This document shows positions 17,823 to 27,115 of a stretch of DNA of 64,000 nucleotides, piece after piece. Both the position numbers and the translations under genes were made by a program. Position 1 is the stretch's first letter; every line of letters begins with the position of its first letter. Source of the stretch: Parerythrobacter jejuensis (GTDB lineage: Bacteria; Pseudomonadota; Alphaproteobacteria; Sphingomonadales; Sphingomonadaceae); the NCBI RefSeq assembly GCF_039536765.1, contig NZ_BAAAZF010000001.1:744001-808000 (forward strand), in the 5' to 3' direction. The notes beneath the pieces were generated by a model, which was not told the origin of the DNA, did no database searches, and saw only the letters and a list, made by a program, of their open reading frames with translations.

Positions 17823-18680
17823 TTGCCGAAGAAAAAGCAGGATATGACCGCCGAAATCACCATGGAAGAGGTCGGCGGTCGCACGCTGCGGGTCGCCCGT
17901 TGGCGACTGGATGAGCCTTCGGACCATCCCCCAGTGCTGTTCTTCAACGGCATCGGTGCCAATATCGAGGCTGTGGCCCCGCTGGCCGAAGAGCTGGACG
18001 ATCGCGGTTTCATTATGTTTGACATGCCGGGAACGGGCGAAAGCCCCGATCCTACCATTCCTTACACGCCCTTCACGATGAGCTGGACGGCCGCCCAACT
18101 GCTGGGCCGGTTCGGACTGGATGAAGTGGACGTGATGGGCGTCAGCTGGGGTGGTGCCATGGCACAGCACTTTGCGCTGCAACACCCGGGCAAGACACGC
18201 AAGCTGGTCTTGGTCGCGACCACAGCCGGGATGCTGATGGTTCCGGGCAATCCGGCGTCCTTCACCAAAATGGCCAACCCGCGCCGCTATATCGACCCCG
18301 AATTCATGAACGAGCATTTCGCGACGCTCTATGGCGGGGTTGATGCAGACGGCGCAGCGCACCAGAAAGATAGCCACATCGGTCGGCTCAAGCCGCCCAG
18401 CCCGCGCGGCTACATGTATCAGTTGCTGTGCATGCTGGGCTGGACCAGCGCCCCTGTCCTGCCCTTCATGACCAAGGAAACGCTGATCATGATGGGCGAT
18501 GACGACCAGATCGTTTTGCCGATCAACGGGAAGATGCTGAAGGCATTGATCCCGAATAGCCGCCTGCACATGGTCGAAGGTGGCGGGCACCTGTTTTTGC
18601 TCACCCATGCTGACGAGAGTATTGCCGAACTCCGCAATTTCCTCGACGCGCCAGAGGACGAGACGCGGCAAGCGGCCTAG
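17823..18680 (+). CDS. phaZ: Intracellular PHA depolymerase, PhaZ-like alpha/beta hydrolase
   Basis: 285 aa. It resembles the Pseudomonas medium-chain PHA depolymerase over its whole length: LFFNGIGANIEAV, MPGTGESPDP, nucleophile elbow GVSWGGAMAQ (S108), PRRYIDPEF, GWTSAPVLPF, acid region MMGDDDQIV and GGGHLFLLTHAD with the His. It would hydrolyse stored polyester to hydroxy acids. The TTG start at 17823 is preferred because GAAGGA lies 6 nt upstream (17811-17816); an in-frame ATG at 17844 is the alternative. It lies 40 nt after phaC, so synthesis and mobilisation are probably co-transcribed. Confidence 0.88.
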   Translation: MPKKKQDMTAEITMEEVGGRTLRVARWRLDEPSDHPPVLFFNGIGANIEAVAPLAEELDDRGFIMFDMPGTGESPDPTIPYTPFTMSWTAAQLLGRFGLDEVDVMGVSWGGAMAQHFALQHPGKTRKLVLVATTAGMLMVPGNPASFTKMANPRRYIDPEFMNEHFATLYGGVDADGAAHQKDSHIGRLKPPSPRGYMYQLLCMLGWTSAPVLPFMTKETLIMMGDDDQIVLPINGKMLKALIPNSRLHMVEGGGHLFLLTHADESIAELRNFLDAPEDETRQAA

Positions 18681-18698
18681 ACCGGACTCGCTGGACAG

Positions 18699-18736
18699 GC
18701 CCTCCGCAATGTGAGACCCCTCTTGGCGGAGAGGGC
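18699..18736 (+). other. Hairpin over the ribosome-binding region of the MFS gene
   Basis: GCCCTCCGC (18699-18707) can pair with GCGGAGAGGGC (18726-18736), leaving a 2-nt bulge. The right arm contains GGAGAGGG, the best purine-rich candidate ahead of the GTG start at 18748, so the stem could hide it. A weak intergenic attenuator is the alternative. Confidence 0.4.
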
Positions 18737-18747
18737 GAACGGCCAAG

Positions 18748-20298
18748 GTGGCAATCACCGCACCGCGCTCGCATTTTGGAGTTGCAGCGCCTGTGACGGT
18801 ACCCACCCACACGCACCATGACGATGCGTTCAGCGATAGCTATCATCCTGAAAATTTGCCGCGCCCAACAAGCGGCGAAGGCGGTGCTCTCGACAAGACC
18901 GGATTTGCGTGGGCCGTGTTCGAATGGGCCCGTAATCCGTACTACATCCTCGTCGTCATCTACATTTTCGCGCCCTATTTCGCACGCGACATCATTGGGG
19001 CGGACTTCCTCGCAAGCGGCGCACTCAACGGGCTGGAGCCAGACGAGGCACTGAAGACAGCCAATGCGAAAGGCCAAGCGACCATCGCATCGGTGACAAA
19101 ATGGGCAGGGTTCATTGCAGCGTTGACCGCACCGTTCCTGGGTGCCGCGCTGGATCGCGGTGGGAGGCTGAAGCCCATCCTCGCCGTATTTCTCGGTTCC
19201 ATTACGATTTGCTCTGCCATGCTGTGGTTCGCGCAACCAGGCGGCGCCGGTCTGCCAGTGTGGGCGATCATGGCGTTGCTGGTGGTGGCCTATGTTAGCT
19301 ACACCTATTCCGAGGTCACCCACAACGCGATGCTCTCTGTTGCTGGAGAGCCCAAGCGCCTCTCCATGATTTCCGGCCTCGGGCTTGGTCTCGGCAACCT
19401 TGCTGGCACGCTGATGTTCATCGCTATCGCGTTGCTCTTCGTGCTGCCGGGCCTGACAGAATGGCCCTTTGCCGAACCGCAATTTGGTTTTGACATGGCC
19501 GAGTTTGAACATGCCCGAATTGTCGGCCCGCTTTGCGCCGTATGGCTAGCGGCATTCTCGATACCCTTCTTCCTCAACTCCAAAGATCCCGGCGTCCCGG
19601 GTGCAAGCTGGTTCAAGGCGGTGAAGACGGGGACTCAAGCTGTTTTCACAACGCTTCGCGAGGCTGCGAAGTATCGCGAGTTGATGAAATATCTGATTGC
19701 ACGGATGCTCTATGCGGATGGGATGACCGCCCTGCTCACGCTAGGTGCAGTGTATGTTGCGCTGTTTCTGGGCTGGGGATTCCTCGAAATGCTCAGCTAC
19801 GCCATTTTCGCATCGGCCTGGGCCTTTCTGGGCGGCTTGTTCGGCGGTTGGCTCGACAGCAAGGTTGGCGTCAAACGTGCGTTGGTCATCGAAGTTGTCG
19901 TCATGGCACTGGTCTTTTCAGTGCAACTCTCGATCACGCAGGAAAGCCTGTTTTTCGGAGCCATTGAGAACTACCAGGTGTGGGACGGGCTCGTGTTCAA
20001 AACACTTTCCGACCTCACCTATTTGAGCCTCATCGCGGTTGTCGCAGTTACTGCAACGGCCAGCATTTCGTCCAGCCGGACCATGTTGGTCACGCTCGCG
20101 CCTCCTGGGCGCAGCGGGGAGTTTTTCGGCCTATATGCAATCGCGGGAACAATCACAGTGTGGATGGGCCCGTTGCTCGTACAATTCTTCACGACTGCGT
20201 TCAACGATCAGCGCATCGGAATGGCTTCGATTTCAGTCTTGTTCGCGGCGGGCCTCGCAGTCCTGATCTCTGTCAAAATGCCCAATTCCACCAGCTAG
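18748..20298 (+). CDS. MFS transporter, UMF1/Atg22-like
   Basis: 516 aa with about twelve hydrophobic segments from residue 55 on (YYILVVIYIFAPYFARDIIG onward) and a long soluble loop near 225-285. The pattern FAWAVFEWARNPYY at the start, an extended first periplasmic loop, and EVTHNAMLSVAG with SMISGLGLGLGNLAGTLMF fit the UMF1 (Atg22-related) branch of the MFS. Substrate unknown; many relatives are proposed amino acid or small-metabolite exporters. GTG start. Follows phaZ by 67 nt. Its stop TAG directly abuts the stop of the convergent hydrolase (20298/20299) with no room for a terminator. Confidence 0.8.
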   Translation: MAITAPRSHFGVAAPVTVPTHTHHDDAFSDSYHPENLPRPTSGEGGALDKTGFAWAVFEWARNPYYILVVIYIFAPYFARDIIGADFLASGALNGLEPDEALKTANAKGQATIASVTKWAGFIAALTAPFLGAALDRGGRLKPILAVFLGSITICSAMLWFAQPGGAGLPVWAIMALLVVAYVSYTYSEVTHNAMLSVAGEPKRLSMISGLGLGLGNLAGTLMFIAIALLFVLPGLTEWPFAEPQFGFDMAEFEHARIVGPLCAVWLAAFSIPFFLNSKDPGVPGASWFKAVKTGTQAVFTTLREAAKYRELMKYLIARMLYADGMTALLTLGAVYVALFLGWGFLEMLSYAIFASAWAFLGGLFGGWLDSKVGVKRALVIEVVVMALVFSVQLSITQESLFFGAIENYQVWDGLVFKTLSDLTYLSLIAVVAVTATASISSSRTMLVTLAPPGRSGEFFGLYAIAGTITVWMGPLLVQFFTTAFNDQRIGMASISVLFAAGLAVLISVKMPNSTS

Positions 20299-21210
20299 CT
20301 AACTGGCTGCAGGAAGCCAGTCGCTCAGGATCGCATTCACCTGTTCTGGTGCATCCTGCTGCACCCAATGCGAAACGTTCGGCAGCCGCTTCAGAGTCAG
20401 GTCAGACACCCACTCTTCGGTGCCCTCCGTGCAGTGGATGTTGAGAGCGACATCCTCTTCACCCCAGATCATCAGTGTTGGTATGTCGACGCGATAGTTG
20501 CCCAATTCTACCAGACCACGATGCTTCATGGCCGCACGGTAATAATTGACCATGGCCCGAGGCGCGCCCGGTTGCGCAGCGGCGGCGGCATAGACGGCCC
20601 GTTCCTCCGGTCCGAACCGCTCCGGATTGCAGCTGGTTTTGACGAACAATTCGCCAATGTTCTTTCCGTTGTTCGATCCCAGGCGTTTCTCCGGCAACCA
20701 GGGGAGTTGGAAAAAGAAGACGTACCAGCTCTTCCTGAGCTGCTCCCAACGCTTCAGCTCGCGCTCCAGCACCTTCGGGTGCGGCAGGTTCATGATCACC
20801 AGCCGTTCCAGCGGACGGATTTTTGCAATCGCGAAGGCCCAGGCAATGATACCACCCCAATCATGTGCAATCAGGGTGACTGACTTGGCGCCGCTCGCAT
20901 CGATCAGCCCGGCAACATCCTGGGTCAAATGATCCATCCCGTAATCGCGAACGGCATGGGGCCGCGTGGTCTGGCCATAACCACGCATATTGGGCGCCCA
21001 GACACGATAACCCATCTCGGCCAGCAGCGGCATCTGGTTGCGCCAGCTGTAATGCAATTCGGGAAAACCATGCAGACATAGCGCAAGGTGGTCACTCTCG
21101 CCCGATGCCGGCTCCATTTGGGCAACCTCGAAAGTCAGCCCGTTGGCCTCCACAAACTCGATCGAAATCCCGCTTTCGGGTTCGGGTGACCAGCTACGTT
21201 GCCTATCCAT
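20299..21210 (-). CDS. Epoxide-hydrolase-like alpha/beta hydrolase
   Basis: 303 aa from ATG 21210; the longer frame upstream is non-coding antisense. The oxyanion motif HGFPELHYSW (47 onward), nucleophile HDWGG (D117), a Trp/Tyr-rich cap (KSWYVFFFQLPWLPE) and a C-terminal VSHWVQQDAPEQV with the catalytic His match soluble epoxide hydrolases and haloalkane dehalogenase relatives. An Asp nucleophile rather than Ser supports epoxide or halide substrates. Cytosolic. Divergent from the D-aminoacylase-like gene, 70 nt apart. Confidence 0.85.
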   Translation of the reverse strand: MDRQRSWSPEPESGISIEFVEANGLTFEVAQMEPASGESDHLALCLHGFPELHYSWRNQMPLLAEMGYRVWAPNMRGYGQTTRPHAVRDYGMDHLTQDVAGLIDASGAKSVTLIAHDWGGIIAWAFAIAKIRPLERLVIMNLPHPKVLERELKRWEQLRKSWYVFFFQLPWLPEKRLGSNNGKNIGELFVKTSCNPERFGPEERAVYAAAAAQPGAPRAMVNYYRAAMKHRGLVELGNYRVDIPTLMIWGEEDVALNIHCTEGTEEWVSDLTLKRLPNVSHWVQQDAPEQVNAILSDWLPAAS

Positions 21211-21280
21211 CTCTCCAGCATAGCACCGCGCCAGCAGATATGATAATTGGGTTGCAAAGAAAGATTGAGAGGAGAGACTC

Positions 21281-23035
21281 ATGCCCGCATTTGACTTGAT
21301 CATCCGTGGCGGCACCATCGTTGATGGGACCGGAGAAGCCCGCTTTACCGGCGATGTCGCGATCAAGGATGGCCTGATTGCCCAAGTCGGCGAAGTGCGC
21401 GGCGATGCGGCGGAGGAAATGGACGCATCCGGCAAGATGATCACGCCCGGCTTTGTCGACATTCACACCCACTATGATGGCCAGGCCACATGGGACCAGG
21501 AAATGGCACCTTCGAGCTGGCACGGTGTGACGACTGTCGTGATGGGCAACTGCGGCGTGGGCTTTGCCCCTGCAAAACCCGAGCGCCACGAATGGCTGAT
21601 CCAGTTGATGGAGGGGGTCGAGGATATTCCCGGCACCGCCCTGGCAGAAGGGATCACTTGGGAATGGGAGACTTTCCCTGAATATCTCGATGCGCTCGAA
21701 AAGATGCCGCGCACGGTCGATATCGGCACCCATGTCCCGCATGGCGCAGTGCGTGCCTATGTACTGGAAGACCGTGAGGAGCCTGGCGCCGTACCGACCG
21801 ATGAAGACATTCAGCAAATGGCGCAAATCGTCGAAGACGGCGTGCGCGCGGGCGCGCTCGGATTCTCCACCAGTCGCACCGTATTGCACAAGGATGTGAA
21901 CGGCGTGCTGGTGCCCGGCACCACCGCTACGGCAGAAGAGCTGGTCGAGCTGGGTCGGGCCATGGGCCGGGCCGGACACGGCGTCTTCGAAATGGCCAGC
22001 GATCTGCGGCGCGAATGGAACGAATTCGAATGGATGGGCAATCTGAGCCGCGAGACTGGCCTGCCCGTAACCTTTGCTGCCTTGCAAAGCATCGCCAAGG
22101 AACAGCCGCTCGACGAGCAAATTTCTAACATGCGGGCAGAGAATGACAATGGCGCCAACATCGTCGCCCAGATTGCCCTGCGCGGCAATGGCATCATCAT
22201 GGCGTGGCAGGGGACAGTGAACCCCTTCGTCTTGCGCCCAAGCTGGCAGGCTATGGCCGAGCTGGACTGGGAGGAAAAGAAAGCCAAGCTGCTCGATCCT
22301 GCTTTCAAGGCGCAGCTGCTTTCGGAAGCTAATGACTATTCCGAAGTGGCGGAAGACACCAAGGAAGTGATCTTTGCGCTCACCAATGGCTGGGCACTGA
22401 TGTTCGAGATGGACGACGATTTTGATTACGAGCCACCGCAGGATGCGACTGTGCAGGCACGCGGCGGCGCTGCGGGCATCGATCCGCAGGAATATGCTTA
22501 CGACATGCTGTGCCGCGACGATGGCAAGGGCTTCATCTACTTCCCGATCCTGAATTATGCCGATGGCGACCTGGAATTCCTGCTGCCGCTCCAGCACAGC
22601 GACGACACGGTCAACTCGCTCAGCGATGGCGGCGCGCATTGCGGCACGATCTGTGATGCAGCGAGCCCTACCTTCATGCTTGAACACTGGGTCCGTGATC
22701 GCAAACGCGGTGACCGGATTACACTCGAGAATGCCATCAAGCGGCAATGCTGGGACACAGCCAAGCTCTATGGCCTTGAAGATCGCGGCATCCTGGCGCC
22801 GGGTTATCTCGCCGACCTCAACATCATCGACATGGATGCGATCAAGCTGGGCAAGCCCTGGCTTGCGTTCGATCTGCCGGCAGGCGGAAAACGCCTGCTC
22901 CAGAAGGCAGAAGGCTATGTCGCCACGATCAAGGGCGGTGAAGTAACTTTCCGTGACGGGAAATGGACCGGCGCGACACCGGGTGGCCTGATCCGTGGCC
23001 CCCAACGGGCGGAACTCGCTGAAGCCGCAGAATGA
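21281..23035 (+). CDS. N-acyl-D-amino-acid deacylase family amidohydrolase
   Basis: 584 aa metal-dependent amidohydrolase. Metal motif DIHTHYDGQ (H62, H64, D66), then [12 protein letters not shown] with C91, the Cys that serves as an extra Zn ligand in D-aminoacylases. [10 protein letters not shown] near residue 450 supplies the later Asp. The N-terminal [12 protein letters not shown] and C-terminal [12 protein letters not shown] are the usual beta-sandwich segments. Likely removes acyl groups from N-acyl-D-amino acids or hydrolyses a related amide; exact substrate unknown. AGGAGAG precedes the ATG. Its stop overlaps the next gene (ATGA). Confidence 0.85.
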   Translation: MPAFDLIIRGGTIVDGTGEARFTGDVAIKDGLIAQVGEVRGDAAEEMDASGKMITPGFVDIHTHYDGQATWDQEMAPSSWHGVTTVVMGNCGVGFAPAKPERHEWLIQLMEGVEDIPGTALAEGITWEWETFPEYLDALEKMPRTVDIGTHVPHGAVRAYVLEDREEPGAVPTDEDIQQMAQIVEDGVRAGALGFSTSRTVLHKDVNGVLVPGTTATAEELVELGRAMGRAGHGVFEMASDLRREWNEFEWMGNLSRETGLPVTFAALQSIAKEQPLDEQISNMRAENDNGANIVAQIALRGNGIIMAWQGTVNPFVLRPSWQAMAELDWEEKKAKLLDPAFKAQLLSEANDYSEVAEDTKEVIFALTNGWALMFEMDDDFDYEPPQDATVQARGGAAGIDPQEYAYDMLCRDDGKGFIYFPILNYADGDLEFLLPLQHSDDTVNSLSDGGAHCGTICDAASPTFMLEHWVRDRKRGDRITLENAIKRQCWDTAKLYGLEDRGILAPGYLADLNIIDMDAIKLGKPWLAFDLPAGGKRLLQKAEGYVATIKGGEVTFRDGKWTGATPGGLIRGPQRAELAEAAE

Positions 23036-23856
23036 GCGCCTATTCTCCCCGTGAAGGAGACTGGGCCGTCATTACCGGAGCCGGTCGGGGGATCGGGCGT
23101 TTCCTGGCCGAGCACTTCGCGGTCAAAGGCATGCGTATTTGCGCCCTGGATATCGACGCATACGAGGCAGACCAAACGGCCCGCCTGATTGGCAATGAAA
23201 GTATCGGACGCGGATGCGACGTATCCGACCGGGCAGAGGTGATGGATGTCGCCGAGAAGCTCATCGCGATGGGCGTGAAACCTTCGCTATTGTGGATCAA
23301 CGCGGGCGTGGGCAGCGCCGACACGATCGCAAGCGTCGAGCCGGGAATCCTTGAATGGGTGATGGGCGTAAACGTGATGGGGCCGGTGTGGACCGCGCAG
23401 GCATTTCTGCCCGCCATGCGCGCAGCTGACGGTCCCTGCCATGTTGCGGTTACTGCTTCATCGGCGTCTGTGGTTCCCGTCAAAGGCCCCTTCACGCTCT
23501 ATTCCACAACGAAGCAGATGACCGCCGCGGTAGGCGAGGCGCTGGCCGCCGAACTGGCCGAAGATGATATCGGCGTTACGATCCTGTGCCCTGGCATCCT
23601 CAACACGCAGATCTGGAACGCGCGCCAGGCTCGGCCGGAACGATTTGGTGGCCCGCGTTCGGCCCCGGAAGAAGCTGGTGCCCATTGGCGGGCCCAACCC
23701 GGCCCCGAAGTGCTGGCGAAGGGGGTCGATGCGACACTGGCCAAGGGCGGCGGGTGGTGCATCATCCCGACCGAGGCGGATACCGGTCCGCTCATGCAAG
23801 ACAGGCACAACGGCCAGCATGACGGTTTCTACAGCTATGCAATCCAGGAAGGCTAA
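23032..23856 (+). CDS. Short-chain dehydrogenase/reductase
   Basis: 274 aa. Cofactor motif TGAGRGIGRFLA near the N-terminus, acidic DID after beta-2 (suggesting NAD preference), NAG within LLWINAGVG, and catalytic YSTTK preceded by the Ser-rich VTASSAS. Substrate unknown. Translationally coupled to the amidohydrolase (ATGA at 23032) and followed 6 nt later by the alcohol dehydrogenase, so the three form one unit, probably for catabolism. Confidence 0.85.
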   Translation: MSAYSPREGDWAVITGAGRGIGRFLAEHFAVKGMRICALDIDAYEADQTARLIGNESIGRGCDVSDRAEVMDVAEKLIAMGVKPSLLWINAGVGSADTIASVEPGILEWVMGVNVMGPVWTAQAFLPAMRAADGPCHVAVTASSASVVPVKGPFTLYSTTKQMTAAVGEALAAELAEDDIGVTILCPGILNTQIWNARQARPERFGGPRSAPEEAGAHWRAQPGPEVLAKGVDATLAKGGGWCIIPTEADTGPLMQDRHNGQHDGFYSYAIQEG

Positions 23857-23862
23857 CTGACC

Positions 23863-24873
23863 ATGAAGGCCATTCAAACGGGCGCGACGCCCTCTTCGCT
23901 AGAGACACTGCAGCTGGTCGACATCGACGATGCGACTGCCCCGGGAGCGGGGGAGATAACAGTGTCCTTGCAAGCAAGCTCGCTCAACTATCACGACTAC
24001 GCCGTGGTCAAAGGAATGATCCCGGCGGCACAGGGCCGGATCCCGATGTCCGACGGTGCCGGTGAAGTCACCGCTATTGGCGCTGGCGTGACGGAATATG
24101 CGGTCGGCGACACAGTCGTGTCGACTTTCTTTCCCGACTGGATCGATGGCGAGCCGCCACAAAGCGCCTTTACCCGCGTACCGGGCGACGGGATCGACGG
24201 ATACGCGCGTGACGCAATTACCGCTCCGACAACCTGGTTCACCAAAGCTCCCAAGGGCTATGATGCGGCACAAGCCTCCACCCTCACCTGCGCCGGTTTG
24301 ACCGCGTGGCGCGCGCTCTTCGTCGACAATGCGATCAAGCCGGGTGATATCGTCTTGGTTCAGGGTTCCGGCGGGGTTTCGGTCTTCGCGCTGCAATTTG
24401 CGAAGATGGCTGGTGCCACAGTGATCGCGACCAGTTCTTCCGACGCCAAGCTTGAAAAACTGAAAGCTCTCGGCGCCGATCACCTGATCAATTACAGGGA
24501 AACCGAAGCCTGGGGGCCTGCGGCGCTGGGCATGACCGGCGGCCGCGGCGTGGATTGCGTCGTCGAAATCGGCGGCCCAGGCACGCTTGACCAGTCCATG
24601 CTCGCTACGCGTGTGGGTGGTCATATCGCTTTGATTGGCGTTCTGACGGGCTTTGCCGGACCGGTGCAAACGGCCTTGCTCATGAGCAAGAACCTGCGTG
24701 TGCAGGGGCTTACGGTGGGCAGTCGGGCACAACAACTCGATATGATTGCCGCCATTGAGGCCAATGGGATCGAGCCCGTTATCTCAGACCATTTTGCGCT
24801 GGCTGATCTTGCCGATGCTTTCCGCCATCAGGAAGCGAACAAGCATTTCGGCAAGATCTGCGTGGATATTTAA
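23863..24873 (+). CDS. Zinc-independent alcohol dehydrogenase/quinone oxidoreductase
   Basis: 336 aa MDR-superfamily enzyme. A GroES-like half (SLNYHDYAVVKG, PMSDGAGEV) is followed by a Rossmann half with VLVQGSGGVSVFALQFAKMAG and GADHLINYRE. The structural and catalytic zinc Cys clusters of classical alcohol dehydrogenases are absent, so a zinc-free NAD(P)H oxidoreductase is expected. Third gene of the amidohydrolase-SDR-ADH unit; the GroES-like start METs follow an AAGG-containing tail of the SDR gene. Confidence 0.82.
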   Translation: MKAIQTGATPSSLETLQLVDIDDATAPGAGEITVSLQASSLNYHDYAVVKGMIPAAQGRIPMSDGAGEVTAIGAGVTEYAVGDTVVSTFFPDWIDGEPPQSAFTRVPGDGIDGYARDAITAPTTWFTKAPKGYDAAQASTLTCAGLTAWRALFVDNAIKPGDIVLVQGSGGVSVFALQFAKMAGATVIATSSSDAKLEKLKALGADHLINYRETEAWGPAALGMTGGRGVDCVVEIGGPGTLDQSMLATRVGGHIALIGVLTGFAGPVQTALLMSKNLRVQGLTVGSRAQQLDMIAAIEANGIEPVISDHFALADLADAFRHQEANKHFGKICVDI

Positions 24874-24893
24874 CGCCAGCGCTTAAGCGGCAA

Positions 24894-25988
24894 CTAAGGC
24901 TCGATAACGATCCCGACAGCTGGGTCCACCTTCCCGCCCAACATGGCAAGATAGGTCGAGCGTGCTGCATCAAGCCCAGCGTGCCGCTCGATCGCTACGG
25001 TGTCACCGACTGCGCTAAGAAAATAGTGCCAGCTTTCTGCAAGCTGCTTGCCCGCGCCTTCCGGACCCAATTCCTTGAACAGTGCCACGGCATGATCCGG
25101 GGCAAAGAACATGGTCGGCTTGGCGCCCGGCAGATCGGCAGCGCCGCCCATTCCTTCACCGCGTTCTTCAATGTGGGTTACGCCCACCAGGCAAGAATAC
25201 TTCAGCGCATCGGCGAAGTGGGTGTGCAGGCTCGCGAGCAAGCCGGCATTGCCCGCGAAATCGACCGTTACGCTTGGCACAGTCTCCAACGAACCAACGG
25301 CATCATAAGCAAGGACCTGATCATACAGGCCGGTGCTCTCGACAAATGCAACATTGCCAGCCGAGGTAAGGCCGATCCGTTTCACACCTGGAGATCGCTG
25401 CTTGGCAACAGCTGCCAGCCCCATCGCCGTTTTGGAAGACGCACTGGTCAAGACGACTTGCTCCGCGCCGAACCAGCTTTCATTGCGCATGAAATATTCG
25501 ATCAGGAAGCCGGTCTTGAACAACGGGCCAAAGATCATACGCTCACCTTCGCGCGCCGGATCATGCTCCGGATCATTGGCGAGGCGGGAATACTGGTTGT
25601 AGATCGGGCTCATCGGCTGGCGATGTTTGGCAGTATCTACAAACCCGCTCTTTGAGACATTGCCGGGCACAACATCCAGATGCGTCGCCATTGGCAAGTA
25701 GCCATAGACCCGCTCGCCCACGGCGATATCAGCGCAATTGCTATCGATCACCTTGGCATGACCCCACATCGGAACGATGCCGTGGCCATCCGGTGCCGGG
25801 AAGAAATTCCAGTATCCGAACCCGTCGCCTACCACGGCGTAGGTGATGTTGTTGGCTGTCACGGAGAAACTCTCGATCTCCAGCCGTGCGGCACCGTTTG
25901 CCAGAGCTGGCATGTCGAGATCAGCCATGTGCGTGGTCGCCAGCTCGTCTTTCTGGACATGGACGGCTTGGGCGGCAGCTTGGGTCAT
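24894..25988 (-). CDS. DUF2855 family protein
   Basis: 364 aa from ATG 25988, which has AGGAGAG about 6 nt upstream; a GTG start at 26018 would place that Shine-Dalgarno inside the coding frame. Typical DUF2855 content: ENFSVTANN-like FSVTANNITYAVVGD, YWNFFPAP, GIVPMWGHA, VYGYLPMATHLDV, LTSASSKTAMGLA. These proteins resemble the alcohol dehydrogenase MDR fold but their reaction is unknown. Convergent with the ADH gene, 20 nt apart. Confidence 0.85.
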   Translation of the reverse strand: MTQAAAQAVHVQKDELATTHMADLDMPALANGAARLEIESFSVTANNITYAVVGDGFGYWNFFPAPDGHGIVPMWGHAKVIDSNCADIAVGERVYGYLPMATHLDVVPGNVSKSGFVDTAKHRQPMSPIYNQYSRLANDPEHDPAREGERMIFGPLFKTGFLIEYFMRNESWFGAEQVVLTSASSKTAMGLAAVAKQRSPGVKRIGLTSAGNVAFVESTGLYDQVLAYDAVGSLETVPSVTVDFAGNAGLLASLHTHFADALKYSCLVGVTHIEERGEGMGGAADLPGAKPTMFFAPDHAVALFKELGPEGAGKQLAESWHYFLSAVGDTVAIERHAGLDAARSTYLAMLGGKVDPAVGIVIEP

Positions 25989-26055
25989 CGGGGGCTCTCC
26001 TGAAAAAGTGTTGGCCACATCCTAGCGCGCTGTGCCCCGCGATGCGAGCGGGTTC

Positions 26056-26676
26056 TCAGCCTTCGCTTTCCCAGCGGGTGGCCTGGATGCTGGGCTGCAT
26101 AGCCGTAAACGCGATCCACGCTTTGAGGTGTTCGCACTGGGCAATTCCAGCCGCCCCATGCGGCGTCAGCTCGACCCCGCGCAAGATAACATAGAGCCAG
26201 ATGTCAGCGAGCGTGAATCCGCCAGTCCAAGCCCCATCTTTGGCAATTTCCAGGTCGAGAAACTCCAGCGATTTGGCAATGTTGGGAAGATTGCGCGCGA
26301 TCCGGTCCTCGTCCAGAGGCTGGCCAGCATAGCGATGCATGACAAACGGCATCACCAAGCCATGTTCGAACAACGGAAACAAATAACTATCGGCTACGGA
26401 GATCCAGCGATCCATCCCTGCTTGCATAACTGGATCATTCGACTGCAGCGCGCCTCCATTGTGCCGGTTGTCCAGATAGCGGGCGATCGAAACCGTTTCG
26501 TAGAGCTCCAGACCATCGACCTCGACCACCGGTACCTTGCCGAAGGGATGCCGGTTCTGGTCTGAATGCGCCGCTGTCGGGATTACCTCGTGGTCGAGCC
26601 CAGCCTCGTGCGAAACAACTTCGACAATCCGGACATAGGTAGAGATGACCGGTCCGAATATGCGGACGTCAGCCAA
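26056..26676 (-). CDS. Glutathione S-transferase family protein
   Basis: 206 aa. Thioredoxin-like N-terminus (VRIFGPVISTYVRIVEVVSH, FGKVPVVEVDG with the cis-Pro, ETVSIARYLD) and helical C-terminus with FTLADIWLYVIL. Probably conjugates or reduces small electrophiles with glutathione. TTG start, because no other in-frame start precedes the first beta strand; it is 4 nt downstream of the exported protein gene, so they are likely co-transcribed. Confidence 0.85.
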   Translation of the reverse strand: MADVRIFGPVISTYVRIVEVVSHEAGLDHEVIPTAAHSDQNRHPFGKVPVVEVDGLELYETVSIARYLDNRHNGGALQSNDPVMQAGMDRWISVADSYLFPLFEHGLVMPFVMHRYAGQPLDEDRIARNLPNIAKSLEFLDLEIAKDGAWTGGFTLADIWLYVILRGVELTPHGAAGIAQCEHLKAWIAFTAMQPSIQATRWESEG

Positions 26677-26680
26677 GTGC

Positions 26681-27115
26681 CTACTCGCCTGCTGGCTCTT
26701 CAGACTTTGCGGCTTCGGCCTCGCCTTGGGCCTTCTGCGCCTTCTCGAGCTCTATCAGAGCGGTACCGGCATCTGTCATCCGCGCACCCATAGCCGTCAT
26801 CCGGCCACCGCAGGTCGGCCCAAGAGCTCCAAAATCAAGCATGCTCATTGTCTTGACCCGGTCAACCATAGCGGCCTTGAGATCACCCCCGCGGACGGCT
26901 TCCCACCGACCGATAAAGTAGGTCATGCCGGACATAATGCCTGTGCTCTCATCCGCCGTCAGATCTTCGGAGGAGTCCAAGACATAGGCCGCGAACAGCG
27001 CGCAATCGAGATCGTCTTCCGGTGTCGGGTTCTGGACGTCAGGACTTTGCGCAGTCGCCGGGAATGCGAGGGTACAGGCCGCCGCTATCGCCAAGAACGA
27101 TCCGCGCTTCATCAT
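26681..27115 (-). CDS. Small exported protein of unknown function
   Basis: 144 aa with a clear signal peptide (MKRGSFLAIAAACTLAFPATAQS). The mature part has two Cys (DCALFAAYV and PTCGGRM) that could form a disulfide, and an Ala/Glu-rich tail. I do not recognise a family. Start ATG overlaps the dnaN stop (ATGA at 27112-27115); a second in-frame ATG follows immediately. Co-transcription with dnaN is probably incidental. Confidence 0.7.
   Translation of the reverse strand: MMKRGSFLAIAAACTLAFPATAQSPDVQNPTPEDDLDCALFAAYVLDSSEDLTADESTGIMSGMTYFIGRWEAVRGGDLKAAMVDRVKTMSMLDFGALGPTCGGRMTAMGARMTDAGTALIELEKAQKAQGEAEAAKSEEPAGE

Noticed and set aside
21203-23005. 600-codon minus-strand frame
   Set aside because: Antisense to the D-aminoacylase-like gene, which has all metal ligands.
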